From Leucobacter sp. UCMA 4100 (lineage in GTDB: Bacteria; Actinomycetota; Actinomycetes; Actinomycetales; Microbacteriaceae): 64,000 nt of DNA. This document shows positions 40,410 to 50,679 of the stretch, piece by piece. Numbering within the stretch: the first letter of the stretch is position 1; each line of letters starts with the position of its first letter. Where the stretch lies: assembly GCF_027853335.1 (NCBI RefSeq), contig NZ_JAFEUS010000002.1, positions 62,001 to 126,000 of the forward strand, written 5' to 3'. The notes under the pieces were generated by a model. The model did no database searches. It worked only from the letters and a program-made list of their open reading frames with translations, and had not been told where the DNA came from. The translations under genes and the position numbers were made by a program.

Positions 40410-40973
40410 TTAATCGTTGACGCGACCGAGGTAGTCGCCCGTGCGCGTATCGATCTTGACCTTGGTACCGGTCTCGAGGAAGAGGGGAACCTGAATCTCG
40501 TAGCCGGTCTCGACCTTTGCGGGCTTCGTGCCACCGGTCGAGCGGTCGCCCTGCAGGCCTGGCTCGGTGTAGGTGACCTCAAGAATGACCGATGCTGGCA
40601 GCTCGATGTAGAGGGGCTCGCCCTCGTGCATGCCGATCTGCACGTTGAGGTTTTCGAGCATGTAGTTCTCGCCGTCGCCGACGACAACGGCGGGAACCGT
40701 GAGCTGATCGTAGTCAGAGAGGTCCATGAACACGAAGTCAGCGCCATCTTTGTACAGGTACTGGAAATCGCGGCGGTCAACGGTGGCCGTCTCGATCTTT
40801 GCACCGGCGTTGTAGGTCTTATCGATGATCTTGCCCGAGACGATGTTCTTCTGCTTGGTGCGCACGAACGCGCCGCCCTTGCCCGGCTTTACGTGTTGAA
40901 ACTCAACAACGCTCCAGAGCTGGCCGCTGTCTTTAATGACGGTACCGTTCTTAATATCGTTCGAGGTTGCCAT
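40410..40973 (-). CDS. efp: Elongation factor P
   Basis: EF-P relieves ribosome stalling at proline runs. The 187-residue protein has three beta domains, with the loop [10 protein letters not shown] and its tip Lys32. No modification enzyme is nearby. TTGGAG precedes the ATG, and TACGAT in the aroQ-efp gap may be a promoter. Confidence 0.96.
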   Translation of the reverse strand: MATSNDIKNGTVIKDSGQLWSVVEFQHVKPGKGGAFVRTKQKNIVSGKIIDKTYNAGAKIETATVDRRDFQYLYKDGADFVFMDLSDYDQLTVPAVVVGDGENYMLENLNVQIGMHEGEPLYIELPASVILEVTYTEPGLQGDRSTGGTKPAKVETGYEIQVPLFLETGTKVKIDTRTGDYLGRVND

Positions 40974-41031
40974 GTTTCGTCTCCAAGATCATGTGTTCGA
41001 TTGAAAAAATGCGACACCCTATCGTAGCGGC

Positions 41032-41460
41032 TCAGTCGGTGAGCGCGCTGAGAGCGAGCACATACGATTGAAACCCAAAGCCAGCGATCACGCCGGTTGC
41101 CACGCCGCTAATGGTGCTCATATGCCGAAAAGCCTCGCGAGTATGCGGGTTCGAGATATGCACCTCGATGAGCCGCGAGGTGCCCTGCAGCATCGCGGCT
41201 GCGTCGCGCAGGCCGTACGAGTAGTGGGTAAATGCCGCCGGGTTGAGAATCACGTCGCAACCACGGTGAAAAGCCTCGTGGATCCACCCGATGAGCTCTG
41301 CCTCGTCACCAGTTTGGCGCACCTCAATGCGTTGCTCTGCGGTCTTGCGTGCTTCAAGCAACTCACGCAGATCGTCGAGGGTCGCGTGGCCGTACACCTC
41401 GGGTTCGCGTGCGCCGAGCATGCCCAGGTTTGGGCCGTTGAGAACGAGAATCTCTTGCAT
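41032..41460 (-). CDS. aroQ: 3-dehydroquinate dehydratase, type II
   Basis: The 142-residue enzyme dehydrates 3-dehydroquinate in the shikimate pathway. NGPNLGMLGAREPEVYG carries the catalytic tyrosine, NPAAFTHYS the catalytic region and EVHISNPHTRE the histidine. GGGGCGACC precedes the ATG. It is 8 bp after aroB. Confidence 0.95.
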   Translation of the reverse strand: MQEILVLNGPNLGMLGAREPEVYGHATLDDLRELLEARKTAEQRIEVRQTGDEAELIGWIHEAFHRGCDVILNPAAFTHYSYGLRDAAAMLQGTSRLIEVHISNPHTREAFRHMSTISGVATGVIAGFGFQSYVLALSALTD

Positions 41461-41468
41461 GGTCGCCC

Positions 41469-42548
41469 CTAGCTCCCGATTGCCTGGTATGCGAACTGCA
41501 GCATTGAGGGGTCGACGCCCGCGAGCACGCGAGGCTTGCCGATGTCATCGAGCACGATGAAACGCAGCATGCCTGCGCGCGCCTTCTTGTCGCGCTGCAT
41601 CGTCGCGAGCAGGCCCTCCCAGCGGCCAGCACCGTAGGTCACCGGTAGGCCGAGCGAGGTGAGAATCGCCTTGTGACGGTCGACGACCTCGTCTGAGAGC
41701 GAACCCGCGAGACGGCCGAGCTCTGCGGCAAACATCATACCGATCGAGACAGCAACACCGTGGCGCCACTGGTACCGTTCGGCGTGCTCAATCGCGTGGC
41801 CGAGCGTGTGCCCGTAGTTGAGGTTCTCGCGCACTCCGGTCTCGGTGAAGTCTTCACTCACGACCGCGGCCTTGACCGCGATGGTGCGCTCGATGAGCTC
41901 GCGAAACTCGGGACTCGAGGGGTTGGTCGCAACGTCGACGTCGGCCTCGATGATCTCGAGGATACGTGGATCTTCGATGAACCCGCACTTCACGACCTCG
42001 GCGAAACCCGCGCGAATCTCGTTATCGGGCAGGGTCTGCAGGTGATCGAGGTCACAGATAACTCTTGCCGGCGGGTAGAAGACACCGACGAGGTTCTTGC
42101 CCTCAGAGGTATTGATGCCGGTCTTGCCGCCGAGCGCTGCATCAACCGCGCCAATGACGGTCGTGGGAATCTGCACGAGCTTGACGCCGCGAAGCCAGGT
42201 CGCAGCAACAAAGCCCGCAAGGTCGGTGGCCGCTCCCCCGCCAATACCAATGATCGCGTCGCTGCGCGTGAAGTCAGCCTGGCCGAGCAACGTCCAGCAG
42301 AAGGCTGCTACTTCGACACGCTTCGAGTTCTCGGCGTCGGGAATCTCGGCAATAAGCACCTGATGGTATGTCTCAGAGAGCGCGACGCGCAGCTCTTCGG
42401 CGATGCGCCCCACCGAGCCCGTGTGCACGATGAGCACCTTCGCAACCTGCTGCCCGAGAGCGCTCACGACCTCGTCCTGCAGCCCGTGCCCGACGACCAC
42501 GTCGTAGCGGGTTTCTCCGGTCACTTGAATACGGGTTGCGTCAGTCAC
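41469..42548 (-). CDS. aroB: 3-dehydroquinate synthase
   Basis: The 359-residue NAD-dependent enzyme makes 3-dehydroquinate from DAHP. GIGGGAATDLAGFVAATWLRG binds NAD, and EVVKCGFIED and GHTLGHAIE carry metal ligands. The start is a GTG sharing one base with the aroK stop (TAGTG). Confidence 0.96.
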   Translation of the reverse strand: MTDATRIQVTGETRYDVVVGHGLQDEVVSALGQQVAKVLIVHTGSVGRIAEELRVALSETYHQVLIAEIPDAENSKRVEVAAFCWTLLGQADFTRSDAIIGIGGGAATDLAGFVAATWLRGVKLVQIPTTVIGAVDAALGGKTGINTSEGKNLVGVFYPPARVICDLDHLQTLPDNEIRAGFAEVVKCGFIEDPRILEIIEADVDVATNPSSPEFRELIERTIAVKAAVVSEDFTETGVRENLNYGHTLGHAIEHAERYQWRHGVAVSIGMMFAAELGRLAGSLSDEVVDRHKAILTSLGLPVTYGAGRWEGLLATMQRDKKARAGMLRFIVLDDIGKPRVLAGVDPSMLQFAYQAIGS

Positions 42549-43207
42549 TATGCCTCTTTATCTTCGTCGTTCATCGGGAGGGTGTCGACGAGGTGCTCGC
42601 TCGCCCACGTCGTAATCCAGTTTGCCGCAACCTCGGTGAGTGCACTCTGCGAGAAGCGGTCAGTACGAAAGGTCACGTCGGCAACCTCTTCGTAGAGGGG
42701 CCTGCGCTGGTCGAGAATGCGCTGCCACGCCCCGGGGTCGTTTTTGAGCAGGGGCCTGCGCGAAAGGTTCGCCGTTTTGAGCACGGCCTTCTCGGTCGTC
42801 ATGAGCAGCAGCACCGGGTGGTTGCGAAGCAGCTGCCTGGTGCGCTCGGTAAGCACCGCTCCACCGCCGAGCGCAAGCACCCGCGGGCCCTTGCGCGCCA
42901 GCTCCGCCGCGATGACGGTTGCCTCCATCTCGCGAAACGCACTCTCACCCTGCTGCTCGAAGATCTGGGTGATCACACCGTGCTGCTGCACGATGCGAGC
43001 GTCAGAGTCAACAAAAGGAATGTTGAGCGCACGTGCGAGTCTCTTGCCGAGACTCGTCTTACCCGCAGCCATCGGGCCGACGAGCACGACCGCGCGGTCA
43101 AGCCCGAGCACATCGGGGTTGCCCTGCACGAGTGGTGGCGGCGACGGCACCGGACGTTGCTGAGGGGGCCCCGCGGGGCGTGAAGCACGTCTGCGGGAAG
43201 GGCTCAC
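42548..43207 (-). CDS. aroK: Shikimate kinase with an N-terminal extension
   Basis: Phosphorylates shikimate. P-loop GPMAAGKT (44-51), shikimate-binding FVDSDARI, and GGGAVL are visible. The chosen GTG at 43207 overlaps the aroC stop (GTGA), giving 219 residues with about 38 extra N-terminal residues that are rich in Pro and Arg and look disordered. An internal start close to the P-loop would give the usual 170-180 residues; no good one is seen. Confidence 0.92.
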   Translation of the reverse strand: MSPSRRRASRPAGPPQQRPVPSPPPLVQGNPDVLGLDRAVVLVGPMAAGKTSLGKRLARALNIPFVDSDARIVQQHGVITQIFEQQGESAFREMEATVIAAELARKGPRVLALGGGAVLTERTRQLLRNHPVLLLMTTEKAVLKTANLSRRPLLKNDPGAWQRILDQRRPLYEEVADVTFRTDRFSQSALTEVAANWITTWASEHLVDTLPMNDEDKEA

Positions 43208-44400
43208 TGTTCCCCTGCCGTGCTGAGTGTCTCGGGAATGTTCGCGAGGTACGCGTCGAGATTGCGCTTCGTCTCGGCAACGCTGTCGCCGCCGAACTTC
43301 TCGACCATCGCGTCGGCAAGCGTCAGGGCAACCATCGCCTCGGCCACAACGCCCGCGGCCGGAACCGCACACACGTCGCTGCGCTGGTGGTGGGCCTTCG
43401 CCTGCTCACCCGTCGCGATATCGATGGTCGGCAACGCGTGAGGAACCGTTGCGATAGGCTTCATGCCGGCGCGCACCCGAAGGGGCTGACCCGTGGTCAT
43501 GCCACCCTCGATACCACCGGCGCGATCGGTCTCACGAACGATCTTGCCGTCACGCATGTGCAGCTCATCGTGTGCGACTGAACCGCGGCGACGCGTCGTC
43601 TCAAAGCCGTCGCCAAACTCAACGCCCTTAATCGCCTGGATGCCCATGATCGCGGCGGCGAGTTTGCTGTCGATACGGCGATCCCAGTGCACGTACGAGC
43701 CGAGCCCAGCCGGCAAGCCGTAAGCGATCACCTCGACGATGCCGCCAACGGTGTCGCCCGACTTCTTCGTCTCGTCGACTTCGGTAACCATCAACGCGCT
43801 TGTCGCTTCGTCGAAGCAGCGAAGCGGATCGGCATCGAGTCGATCAACATCGCCCGGGACAGGAAGCGGTGTGCCTGTGGGAACCTGCACGGGCCCAATC
43901 GCAACGGTGTGGCTCACGAGCTCGATCCCGAGCTCTCGCAGGAAAGCTTTGGCTACCGCGCCGAGGGCAACCCTCGCGGCAGTCTCTCGAGCGCTGGCGC
44001 GCTCAAGCACCGGCCGAGCCTCGTCAAAGCCGTACTTTTGCATACCGACGAGGTCGGCGTGGCCGGGGCGCGGGCGCGTCAGCGCAGCACCACGGCCACG
44101 TGACTTCTCAGAGAGCTCGGTCGGTTCGGCGCTCATCACCTCGACCCATTTCGCCCATTCGGTGTTGCCAACGCGAATCGCGATCGGGCCGCCAATGCTT
44201 CGGCCCTGCACAACACCGCCCGAGAGCGAGAGTTCGTCCTGTTCAAATTTCATTCGTGAGCCACGGCCATAACCGAGCTTGCGACGCGCAAGGTCATCTC
44301 TGAGCTCTTGCATCGTGATGGGCAGCCCAGCGGGCATGCCCTCAAGAACAGCAATCAGTTCGGGTCCGTGTGATTCTCCAGCAGTAAGCCAACGCAGCAT
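43204..44400 (-). CDS. aroC: Chorismate synthase
   Basis: The 398-residue FMN-dependent enzyme makes chorismate from [25 protein letters not shown] at the N-terminus, [14 protein letters not shown] in the middle and [14 protein letters not shown] near the C-terminus are family signatures. It sits between aroE and aroK. Confidence 0.96.
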   Translation of the reverse strand: MLRWLTAGESHGPELIAVLEGMPAGLPITMQELRDDLARRKLGYGRGSRMKFEQDELSLSGGVVQGRSIGGPIAIRVGNTEWAKWVEVMSAEPTELSEKSRGRGAALTRPRPGHADLVGMQKYGFDEARPVLERASARETAARVALGAVAKAFLRELGIELVSHTVAIGPVQVPTGTPLPVPGDVDRLDADPLRCFDEATSALMVTEVDETKKSGDTVGGIVEVIAYGLPAGLGSYVHWDRRIDSKLAAAIMGIQAIKGVEFGDGFETTRRRGSVAHDELHMRDGKIVRETDRAGGIEGGMTTGQPLRVRAGMKPIATVPHALPTIDIATGEQAKAHHQRSDVCAVPAAGVVAEAMVALTLADAMVEKFGGDSVAETKRNLDAYLANIPETLSTAGEQ

Positions 44401-44405
44401 GCTCT

Positions 44406-45218
44406 CTATTCTTCCACAGAACTTGCCACCGCTTCGCGCATAGTGGCAATCACGCGTTCTTCACCCTCGAGCTTGGCGCCTGTCGAACCGCTGACGAAGA
44501 GCCGAATCTGCAACACCGCCTGAAAAATGAGCATGTCAATGCCCGGGTAGCGGTCGCTCCCCCGGTCATCCCACACCTTGCTCAGCGGCGACGGCCACGG
44601 GTCGTACGCGACGTCGAAGAGCGGCGCCTGAGTTACCGTCTCTGGTAGCACGAGATCAGCGCCTGCGGGGCCCGGAAGCGTGCTGACGACCGCCGTCGGT
44701 AGCCACACCGGTTCGTGTCCCAGCGTGCCGGGAACCGCTGCATAGGCCCTACCCAAAGCCTCTGCCGCCTCAGGCCGCCGCGCCATAACCTGCACCTCCG
44801 CGGCACCACCGGCGCGAGCAGCGAGCACGGCAGAAACCGCGGTCGCTCCTGCGCCCAGGACGAGCGTGCGTGTGAGGTCAAGCCCGTGCGACTCGAGCGC
44901 CATACGCAGGCCTCCCACGTCGGTGTTGGCGCCGATCCACCCCGCTTCGTGCCTCGCGAGCGTGTTGACGACTCCGCTCGCCTGGGCCACGGGGTCAAGC
45001 ACATCGGCGAGTTCGCGCGCGCGCGTCTTGAGCGGCATCGTGCACGAAAACCCAAGCCAATCGTTGCTGAGTCCAGTCAAGAGTGGTGCGAGCTCGGATT
45101 CAGTGCATTCAATGCGCTCGTACTGCCATTCGAGGCCCATCTCTGCGTATGCAGCAGCGTGAATGAGCGGCGACTTTGAGTGAGCAATGGGCGAACCCAG
45201 CACCGCGAGCCTGCGCAT
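44406..45218 (-). CDS. aroE: Shikimate dehydrogenase
   Basis: The 270-residue NADP enzyme reduces 3-dehydroshikimate. [16 protein letters not shown] binds substrate, and [16 protein letters not shown] is the nucleotide-binding loop. The usual catalytic N-V-T-x-P-x-K region reads [10 protein letters not shown], keeping the lysine. The ATG at 45218 overlaps the mltG stop (TGATG); a GTG 6 bp earlier is possible. Confidence 0.92.
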   Translation of the reverse strand: MRRLAVLGSPIAHSKSPLIHAAAYAEMGLEWQYERIECTESELAPLLTGLSNDWLGFSCTMPLKTRARELADVLDPVAQASGVVNTLARHEAGWIGANTDVGGLRMALESHGLDLTRTLVLGAGATAVSAVLAARAGGAAEVQVMARRPEAAEALGRAYAAVPGTLGHEPVWLPTAVVSTLPGPAGADLVLPETVTQAPLFDVAYDPWPSPLSKVWDDRGSDRYPGIDMLIFQAVLQIRLFVSGSTGAKLEGEERVIATMREAVASSVEE

Positions 45219-46306
45219 CAGCACCCGCTATCGGGGGTTTCGCTGCACCACTTGCGATACTTGTCGACGGCCGCCTCGTGGTCTTTCACGTTTGAGGTGA
45301 AAGTCGACTCTCCCGTACCGCCCGGTGACACGACAAAGTACAGCCAATCGCCCTCTTCTGGGTTCAGGGTTGCCTCGATCGCGTTGGCGCCTGGGTTGGC
45401 GATAGGCCCGACCGGCAGCCCCTTGTGCACGTAGGTGTTCCAGTCGTTATCGTCTTTCAGGGCTTCTTTCGATGACCACACGTTGCCGTCGGCGTGCTCG
45501 CCGTAACCGTACTGCGCGGTCGAATCCATTTGCAGGAGCATGTCGGTGTCGAGGCGGTTCGCGATGACCCGTGCGACCTTGCCGAAGTCGCTCGGCGTTC
45601 CCGCTTCCTTCTCAACAATCGACGCGGTCGTGAGCACCCGCTGAGCGTCTTCATCGCTCACATCAAACGATGCAAGAACCGACCGCTGCTTTTGCACGAG
45701 CGTGTTGATCATGACAAAAGCGTCATCGTCTGGACCAAACTCATAGTTGGCGGGAAACAGCCACCCTTCGAGCGAGGTGACGCCAGCCGGAAGCCCGTAC
45801 GGAGCGACGTTCTTGGCCGCCTCTTCGAACTCCTCAAGCGGCACCCCGGTGCCGGCTGCGAGGCGTTCAAGCGTCTGGTCAACCGTGAGCCCCTCGCGTA
45901 ACGCCACCGAACGCTGCATTCGGTTCTCAGGGTCGAGGAGCGCTTCAAGAGCTCCCTCGGCACTCATCTGCTGTTTGAGAGAGTAACTACCGGGAACCAA
46001 AACCGTGTCGGCTTTCTCGATCAACAGATCGTAGAAGGCCTCTGAGCTCTTGACCACGTCTGCCTCAGCCAGGGTCTCGGCGATGTCGCCGCCAAGCTCA
46101 CCCTCGTAAATCGTGATGACGGCCTCGCCGGTTCCTGGTCCCGGGTAATCGTTCTCGACCATGCCAAAGCGTTTGAGCACCGCATCGCCGTAGCTTCCCC
46201 AGAGCACGGCCACACCGCTGCCGAGGGCACCGAGCACGACGACAACGACGAGCAGAATGATCCACCCCCGCTTTGCCTTTCGGGGTTTTTCAGCACGATG
46301 AGTCAT
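45218..46306 (-). CDS. mltG: Endolytic murein transglycosylase MltG
   Basis: The 362-residue membrane protein cuts nascent glycan strands, ending chain growth. One N-terminal helix (about 15-36) anchors it. A LysM-like region precedes the YceG domain, with catalytic glutamate in TTASIVEKEAG and the later LQMDSTAQYGYG and KGLPVGPIANPGANAIEA. The C-terminal residues end in CSETPDSGC. The start overlaps the ruvX stop by 4 bp. Confidence 0.94.
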   Translation of the reverse strand: MTHRAEKPRKAKRGWIILLVVVVVLGALGSGVAVLWGSYGDAVLKRFGMVENDYPGPGTGEAVITIYEGELGGDIAETLAEADVVKSSEAFYDLLIEKADTVLVPGSYSLKQQMSAEGALEALLDPENRMQRSVALREGLTVDQTLERLAAGTGVPLEEFEEAAKNVAPYGLPAGVTSLEGWLFPANYEFGPDDDAFVMINTLVQKQRSVLASFDVSDEDAQRVLTTASIVEKEAGTPSDFGKVARVIANRLDTDMLLQMDSTAQYGYGEHADGNVWSSKEALKDDNDWNTYVHKGLPVGPIANPGANAIEATLNPEEGDWLYFVVSPGGTGESTFTSNVKDHEAAVDKYRKWCSETPDSGC

Positions 46307-46782
46307 GAGGTGGTTTCCTCCTGTTCGGTGCCGGGAAGCACGGTGCCGGTAGGCTCCCCGCGCAGTCGCTCGGCATCAATAGCGTGTTGCAAGATCACAA
46401 CGGCTGCGGCCTGGTCGATGACGCCGCGGCCTTTCTTATGGTTTTTACCGGTCGCGTGTAACTGCCCCCAGGCGGTCACGGTCGTAAGCCGCTCGTCGAC
46501 AAGCCTGACGGCGGTACCGAGAGCGGCAATACGGTGCGCAAAGCCGAGCGCATCATCAGTTGAAGCGGTGTGCTGCCCCTGCATGTTCAGGGGCAGCCCC
46601 ACGACGCACTCGATAGCCTCGTACTCGGCGATCAGCGCACGAATACGCTCGATATCGGTCGAGCCTTCGAGATCGCGAGCCACCGTTTCAACCGGGGTCG
46701 CGAGCATGCCGTGCGCATCGCATTTTGCAACGCCAATGCGCGCTTTTCCGACGTCAATGCCGAGACGAACCCCCACTCGCAT
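46303..46782 (-). CDS. ruvX: Holliday junction resolvase-like RuvX (YqgF)
   Basis: The 159-residue RNase H-fold protein is thought to act as a nuclease in 16S rRNA maturation or on Holliday junctions. RLGIDVGKARIGVAKCD holds the first acidic residue, VVGLPLNMQGQ and VDERLTTVTA the others. It lies between alaS and mltG, the usual place. Confidence 0.93.
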   Translation of the reverse strand: MRVGVRLGIDVGKARIGVAKCDAHGMLATPVETVARDLEGSTDIERIRALIAEYEAIECVVGLPLNMQGQHTASTDDALGFAHRIAALGTAVRLVDERLTTVTAWGQLHATGKNHKKGRGVIDQAAAVVILQHAIDAERLRGEPTGTVLPGTEQEETTS

Positions 46783-46787
46783 CGAGG

Positions 46788-49472
46788 CTAGGCTCCGCGC
46801 AACTGCTCGCGCAGCGCCAGCAGTGCGTCGTCGATCTGCGTCACGTCGGTGCCACCACCTTGAGCGAGGTCGGGCTTGCCGCCACCACCACCGCCAAGAA
46901 TGCGTGCGCCCGTCTTCACGAGGTCGCCGGCACGAACGCCCGCGTCGCGCGCGCCCTGAGTGGTCGCCGCAATGAGCACCGGTTTGTCAGCGACCTCTGC
47001 CGCCAGCACCACGACGGCCGCTTCAGCCTGAACCCGATCACGAATGTCGGTCGCAAGGCCACGCACATCGTCACCCGAGCCAACCGTACCGAGCGAAGCG
47101 CTCACGAGTTTGACGTCACCAACGCGCTCTGCCTGCGCGATGAGCTCAGGAATACGCTCACCAAGCTGTGCCGCCTGCAGTTGCGCAATCTTCTTCTCGG
47201 CCGTTTTCAGCTGCGCACCGAGCTCTGCAACACGTTGCACGAGGTCAGCGCGAGGCGTCTTCAAGTTGCTGCTGAGCTCTTGCACGATCGCACGCTCTGC
47301 GGCAAAGTTCTGGAACGCTTCGAAGCCAACGAGCGACTCGACGCGGCGGTTTGACGCGCCAACCGAGCTCTCTGAGATGAGGTTGATCATGCCGACCTCG
47401 GCCGAGTTTGACACGTGCGTTCCTGCACACAGCTCGCGTGACCACGGGCCTCCGATGTCGACAACGCGCACAACATCACCATATTTCTCGGTGCACAGCG
47501 CCATCGCCCCGAGCTGTTTCGCATCATCGATCGGCATCTCGCGAGCAACGACCTCATGGTTTGCACGAATCGCAAGGTTTGCGATCTCTTCAATCTCGCT
47601 CTTTGCGGTCGTCGAGAGCGCTTCACCGTGCGTAAAGTCGAGGCGCATGTACCCCGCCTTGTTGTAGCTACCGGCCTGGTGCGCGCCATCGCCCAGCACA
47701 TCGCGTAGCGCGGCGTGAATGATGTGGGTTGCCGAGTGCGCCTGCTGTGCCCCACGTCGGTAAGCCGCGTCAACCTTCGTCACCGCACGATGGTCGACGG
47801 CAACGGTGCCAACGCTTACCCGAACGGTGTGCACGACGAGTCCCTGCACGGGCTTTTGTACGTCGAGCACCTCGAGCTCGAAGCCGTCACCAACGATCAG
47901 GCCCTGATCAGAATCCTGACCACCCGATTCGGCCCACAGCGTCGTTTCGGCGAGCACAATCTCAGCGATGTCGCCCTCTGAGGCGGCAGCAACCGATTGC
48001 CCGTCAACGAGCACGCCGAGCACGCGCGACTCGTGTTCAAACTCGTCGTAACCGAGGAAGGTCGTTTCACCAAGCGCCCTGAGTGTCTTGTACACCCCGA
48101 GGTCGGCCCGCTGCCCCTTCTTCGCAAGCGCGTCGGCCTTCGCACGGTCGCGCTGCACCTGCATGAGGGTCGTAAAGCCAGCCTGGTCGACCTCGATGCC
48201 GGCCTCTTCGGCAATCTCGAGCGTCAGTTCGATTGGGAAACCGTGGGTGTCATGCAGCATGAAGGCGGTGTTGCCTGGGAGCGTCTCTTTCGCTGAACGC
48301 GCCTCGGTAACCGCGTCATCGAGAATGGCAATGCCAGACGAGAGCGTACGCAAGAACGTCGCCTCCTCGTTCAGCGCCGCGCGCTCGATGAACGAATAGT
48401 TCTCGGTGAGCTCTGGGTAAGCCTCACGCATTGCCTCATATGAGGCCGCAAACAGTTTTTTAAACGTGGGGTCAGAAACACCGAGCAGACGCAGCGAGAG
48501 GATCGCGCGGCGAAGAAGCCTGCGCAGAATGTAGCCGCGACCCTCGTTTGAGGGTGTCACCCCGTCGCCAATAAGCATGAGTCCCGAACGAATGTGGTCG
48601 GCGATCACGCGCATACGCACATCATCGACGTCATTATCGCCGTAAGCCTTACCCGAAAGCTCTGCGGTGAGGTCGAGCACCGGGCGCACCTGGTCGATCT
48701 CATACATATTCTCGACGCCCTGTTTAATGAAGGCGATGCGTTCGAGGCCCATGCCGGTGTCGATGTTCTTTTTGGGCAGCTCGCCCTCGATCGTGAACTC
48801 GGTCTTCGACTTCACATCGGTGACCGAGTACTGCATGAACACGAGGTTCCAGATCTCAACGTAGCGGTCGTCATCGGTCGCCGGGCCGCCATCAATGCCG
48901 TACTCGGGGCCGAGGTCGAAGAAAATCTCAGAGCAGGGACCGGCCGGACCAGGCTGGCCAGTTGACCAGTAGTTGGTGTCTTTGCCGAGGCGCTGGATGC
49001 GCTCGTCGGGCAGACCCGCGATCTCGCTCCACAGACGATACGCCTCGTCGTCGTCTTCGTAAACCGTAACCCAGAGGTCGGCCGGGTCGAAGCCGAGACC
49101 GCCCTCTGCTTCACTCGTTGTGAGCAGGTCCCAGGCAAAAGTGATCGCGCCCTCTTTGAAGTAGTCGCCAAACGAGAAGTTGCCGCACATCTGGAAGAAG
49201 GTTCCGTGCCGAGGGGTCTTGCCGACCTCTTCGATATCGTTCGTGCGAATGCACTTCTGCACGCTTGTCGCCCGAACGTAGGGCGAGGGAACCATGCCCG
49301 AGAGGTAGGGCACGAAGGGCACCATGCCCGCGACGGTAAACATGAGCGTCGGGTCTTCACTCACAAGTGAGGCCGAAGGCACGACCGTGTGCCCACGTTG
49401 CTCAAAAAAAGAAAGCCACCGTCGACGAATTTCGGCGGTGCTCATTCCCGTTGCTGCAGAGTTCTTAGTCAT
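46788..49472 (-). CDS. alaS: Alanyl-tRNA synthetase
   Basis: The 894-residue class II synthetase has the catalytic domain (motif 1 AEIRRRWLSFFEQRGHTVVPSASLV), the editing domain with HSATHIIHAAL and CAGTHVSNSAEVG zinc/catalytic residues, and the C-terminal GGGGGGKPDLAQGGG of the C-Ala domain. GATAAT (49484-49479) lies 6 nt before the ATG, suggesting a leaderless mRNA; an internal ATG at 49445 is the alternative. Confidence 0.97.
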   Translation of the reverse strand: MTKNSAATGMSTAEIRRRWLSFFEQRGHTVVPSASLVSEDPTLMFTVAGMVPFVPYLSGMVPSPYVRATSVQKCIRTNDIEEVGKTPRHGTFFQMCGNFSFGDYFKEGAITFAWDLLTTSEAEGGLGFDPADLWVTVYEDDDEAYRLWSEIAGLPDERIQRLGKDTNYWSTGQPGPAGPCSEIFFDLGPEYGIDGGPATDDDRYVEIWNLVFMQYSVTDVKSKTEFTIEGELPKKNIDTGMGLERIAFIKQGVENMYEIDQVRPVLDLTAELSGKAYGDNDVDDVRMRVIADHIRSGLMLIGDGVTPSNEGRGYILRRLLRRAILSLRLLGVSDPTFKKLFAASYEAMREAYPELTENYSFIERAALNEEATFLRTLSSGIAILDDAVTEARSAKETLPGNTAFMLHDTHGFPIELTLEIAEEAGIEVDQAGFTTLMQVQRDRAKADALAKKGQRADLGVYKTLRALGETTFLGYDEFEHESRVLGVLVDGQSVAAASEGDIAEIVLAETTLWAESGGQDSDQGLIVGDGFELEVLDVQKPVQGLVVHTVRVSVGTVAVDHRAVTKVDAAYRRGAQQAHSATHIIHAALRDVLGDGAHQAGSYNKAGYMRLDFTHGEALSTTAKSEIEEIANLAIRANHEVVAREMPIDDAKQLGAMALCTEKYGDVVRVVDIGGPWSRELCAGTHVSNSAEVGMINLISESSVGASNRRVESLVGFEAFQNFAAERAIVQELSSNLKTPRADLVQRVAELGAQLKTAEKKIAQLQAAQLGERIPELIAQAERVGDVKLVSASLGTVGSGDDVRGLATDIRDRVQAEAAVVVLAAEVADKPVLIAATTQGARDAGVRAGDLVKTGARILGGGGGGKPDLAQGGGTDVTQIDDALLALREQLRGA

Positions 49473-49499
49473 TCGACCATTATCCCACAGCCGGGTGCC

Positions 49500-49718
49500 T
49501 CATTCAGCCTTGTCTCTGAGCTTCTTCAAAGCCTCTTCAACATCTTCGAGCAGGGCTTCGCCGCCCTGGCGGTAGCCGTCTTGCATGGCGCCGTTGAATT
49601 CACGAGCGCCCTGGCCGATACGGTCGAAAAATTTTCGCCCCTCGGGCGTCTGATTCACAAAGTGAGCGGCAACAAAACCAATACCGACCCCAGTAATGAG
49701 CCAAGTCAATTTACGCAT
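49500..49718 (-). CDS. Small single-helix membrane protein
   Basis: 72 residues: a short basic start (MRKLTW), one membrane helix (about 5-20), then an amphipathic, charged helix ending in LLEDVEEALKKLRDKAE, reminiscent of YtxH-like proteins. Function unknown. AAAGGA lies 6 nt before the ATG at 49718 (an ATG 6 bp earlier is too close to it). Located between rpsD and alaS. Confidence 0.75.
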   Translation of the reverse strand: MRKLTWLITGVGIGFVAAHFVNQTPEGRKFFDRIGQGAREFNGAMQDGYRQGGEALLEDVEEALKKLRDKAE

Positions 49719-49798
49719 GTTCATTCCTTTGCACTACCGATGCGTGGTCATACCCCACTCTACGCGGTGCGGTATGCCCGAGGTGAAGTATGTAAACA

Positions 49799-49833
49799 CA
49801 CAGGGGCACCACCCAATGGGTGATGCCCCTGTG
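49799..49833 (-). terminator. Terminator after rpsD
   Basis: A 16-bp stem (CACAGGGGCACCACCC with 49818-49833, one G-U pair in the transcript) around a 3-nt loop lies 14 bp below the rpsD stop, followed on the minus strand by TGTGTTTAC. Confidence 0.88.
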
Positions 49834-49847
49834 CTGAAGCGTGATGC

Positions 49848-50477
49848 TTAGCGGCCTGAGTAGAACTCAACCACGAGCTGAACTTCACAGGTCACGGGAA
49901 CCTCTGCGCGCTTCGGACGGCTCACGAGGCGTGCCTGGAGCTTGTCGAGGTCAACCTCGAGGTAGCCGGGTACTGCGGGAAGCACGTCGGTGTGACCGCC
50001 GGCTGCAGCAACCTGGAAAGGCTCGGTGCCCTCTGAGCGCTCCTTGACGTGGATGAGCTGACCTGGCTTCACGCGGAATGAAGGGCGGTCAACGATCTTG
50101 CCGTCAACGAGAATGTGGCGGTGAGTCACGAACTGACGAGCCTGTGCCGTCGTGCGTGCGAAGCCTGCGCGAAGCACGAGTGCGTCAAGGCGCATCTCGA
50201 GGAGCTCAACGAGGTTCTCACCCGTCAGGCCGTCCTGGCGACGTGCTTCGTTGAAGGCAATAACGAGCTGCTTCTCACGAATGCCGTACTGTGCGCGAAG
50301 ACGCTGCTTCTCGCGCAGACGAACGGCGTAGTCACTGTCGCTCTTACGCTTGGTGCGGCCGTGCTGGCCGGGACCGTAGGGGCGACGCTCGAGGTACTTT
50401 GCCGCCTTAGGAGTAAGGGGGATACCCAGCGAGCGTGAAAGACGCGTCTGTGAACGCGTACGTGAAGTGGTTGACAC
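49848..50477 (-). CDS. rpsD: 30S ribosomal protein S4
   Basis: The 209-residue primary 16S rRNA-binding protein has the S4 RNA-binding domain (MRLDALVLRAGFARTTAQARQFVTHRHILVDGK). It has the zinc-free N-terminus: no cysteine cluster, RLSRSLGIPLTPKAAKYLERRPYGPGQHG. The start is GTG with AAAGGATG 4-10 nt upstream. It is a single gene here; S4 is often autoregulated. The 200-bp upstream stretch has TTGACA at 50644-50639 with no good -10 partner. Confidence 0.97.
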   Translation of the reverse strand: MSTTSRTRSQTRLSRSLGIPLTPKAAKYLERRPYGPGQHGRTKRKSDSDYAVRLREKQRLRAQYGIREKQLVIAFNEARRQDGLTGENLVELLEMRLDALVLRAGFARTTAQARQFVTHRHILVDGKIVDRPSFRVKPGQLIHVKERSEGTEPFQVAAAGGHTDVLPAVPGYLEVDLDKLQARLVSRPKRAEVPVTCEVQLVVEFYSGR

Positions 50478-50679
50478 GTGTCATCCTTTCGGGTTAGTGC
50501 TTTGTGTAAATACGGAGCGTGCGGTTGCAGCTTCGTGTTCTCCTCGGCCACGCCGTGCCCGCATTTGCGAGAAATGCACGCGACACGACAAACCATTTCG
50601 GTGAGGGAACGACCGTTCGCAGTAACCCTGAAGGGCGCCTGTCAATAATGGCCACAGATCAGCATACCAGAATTCCGAG

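Noticed and set aside
41760-42695. A 311-residue plus-strand frame opposite aroB and aroK
   Set aside because: Antisense shadow of two clear enzymes, with no family resemblance or start signal.
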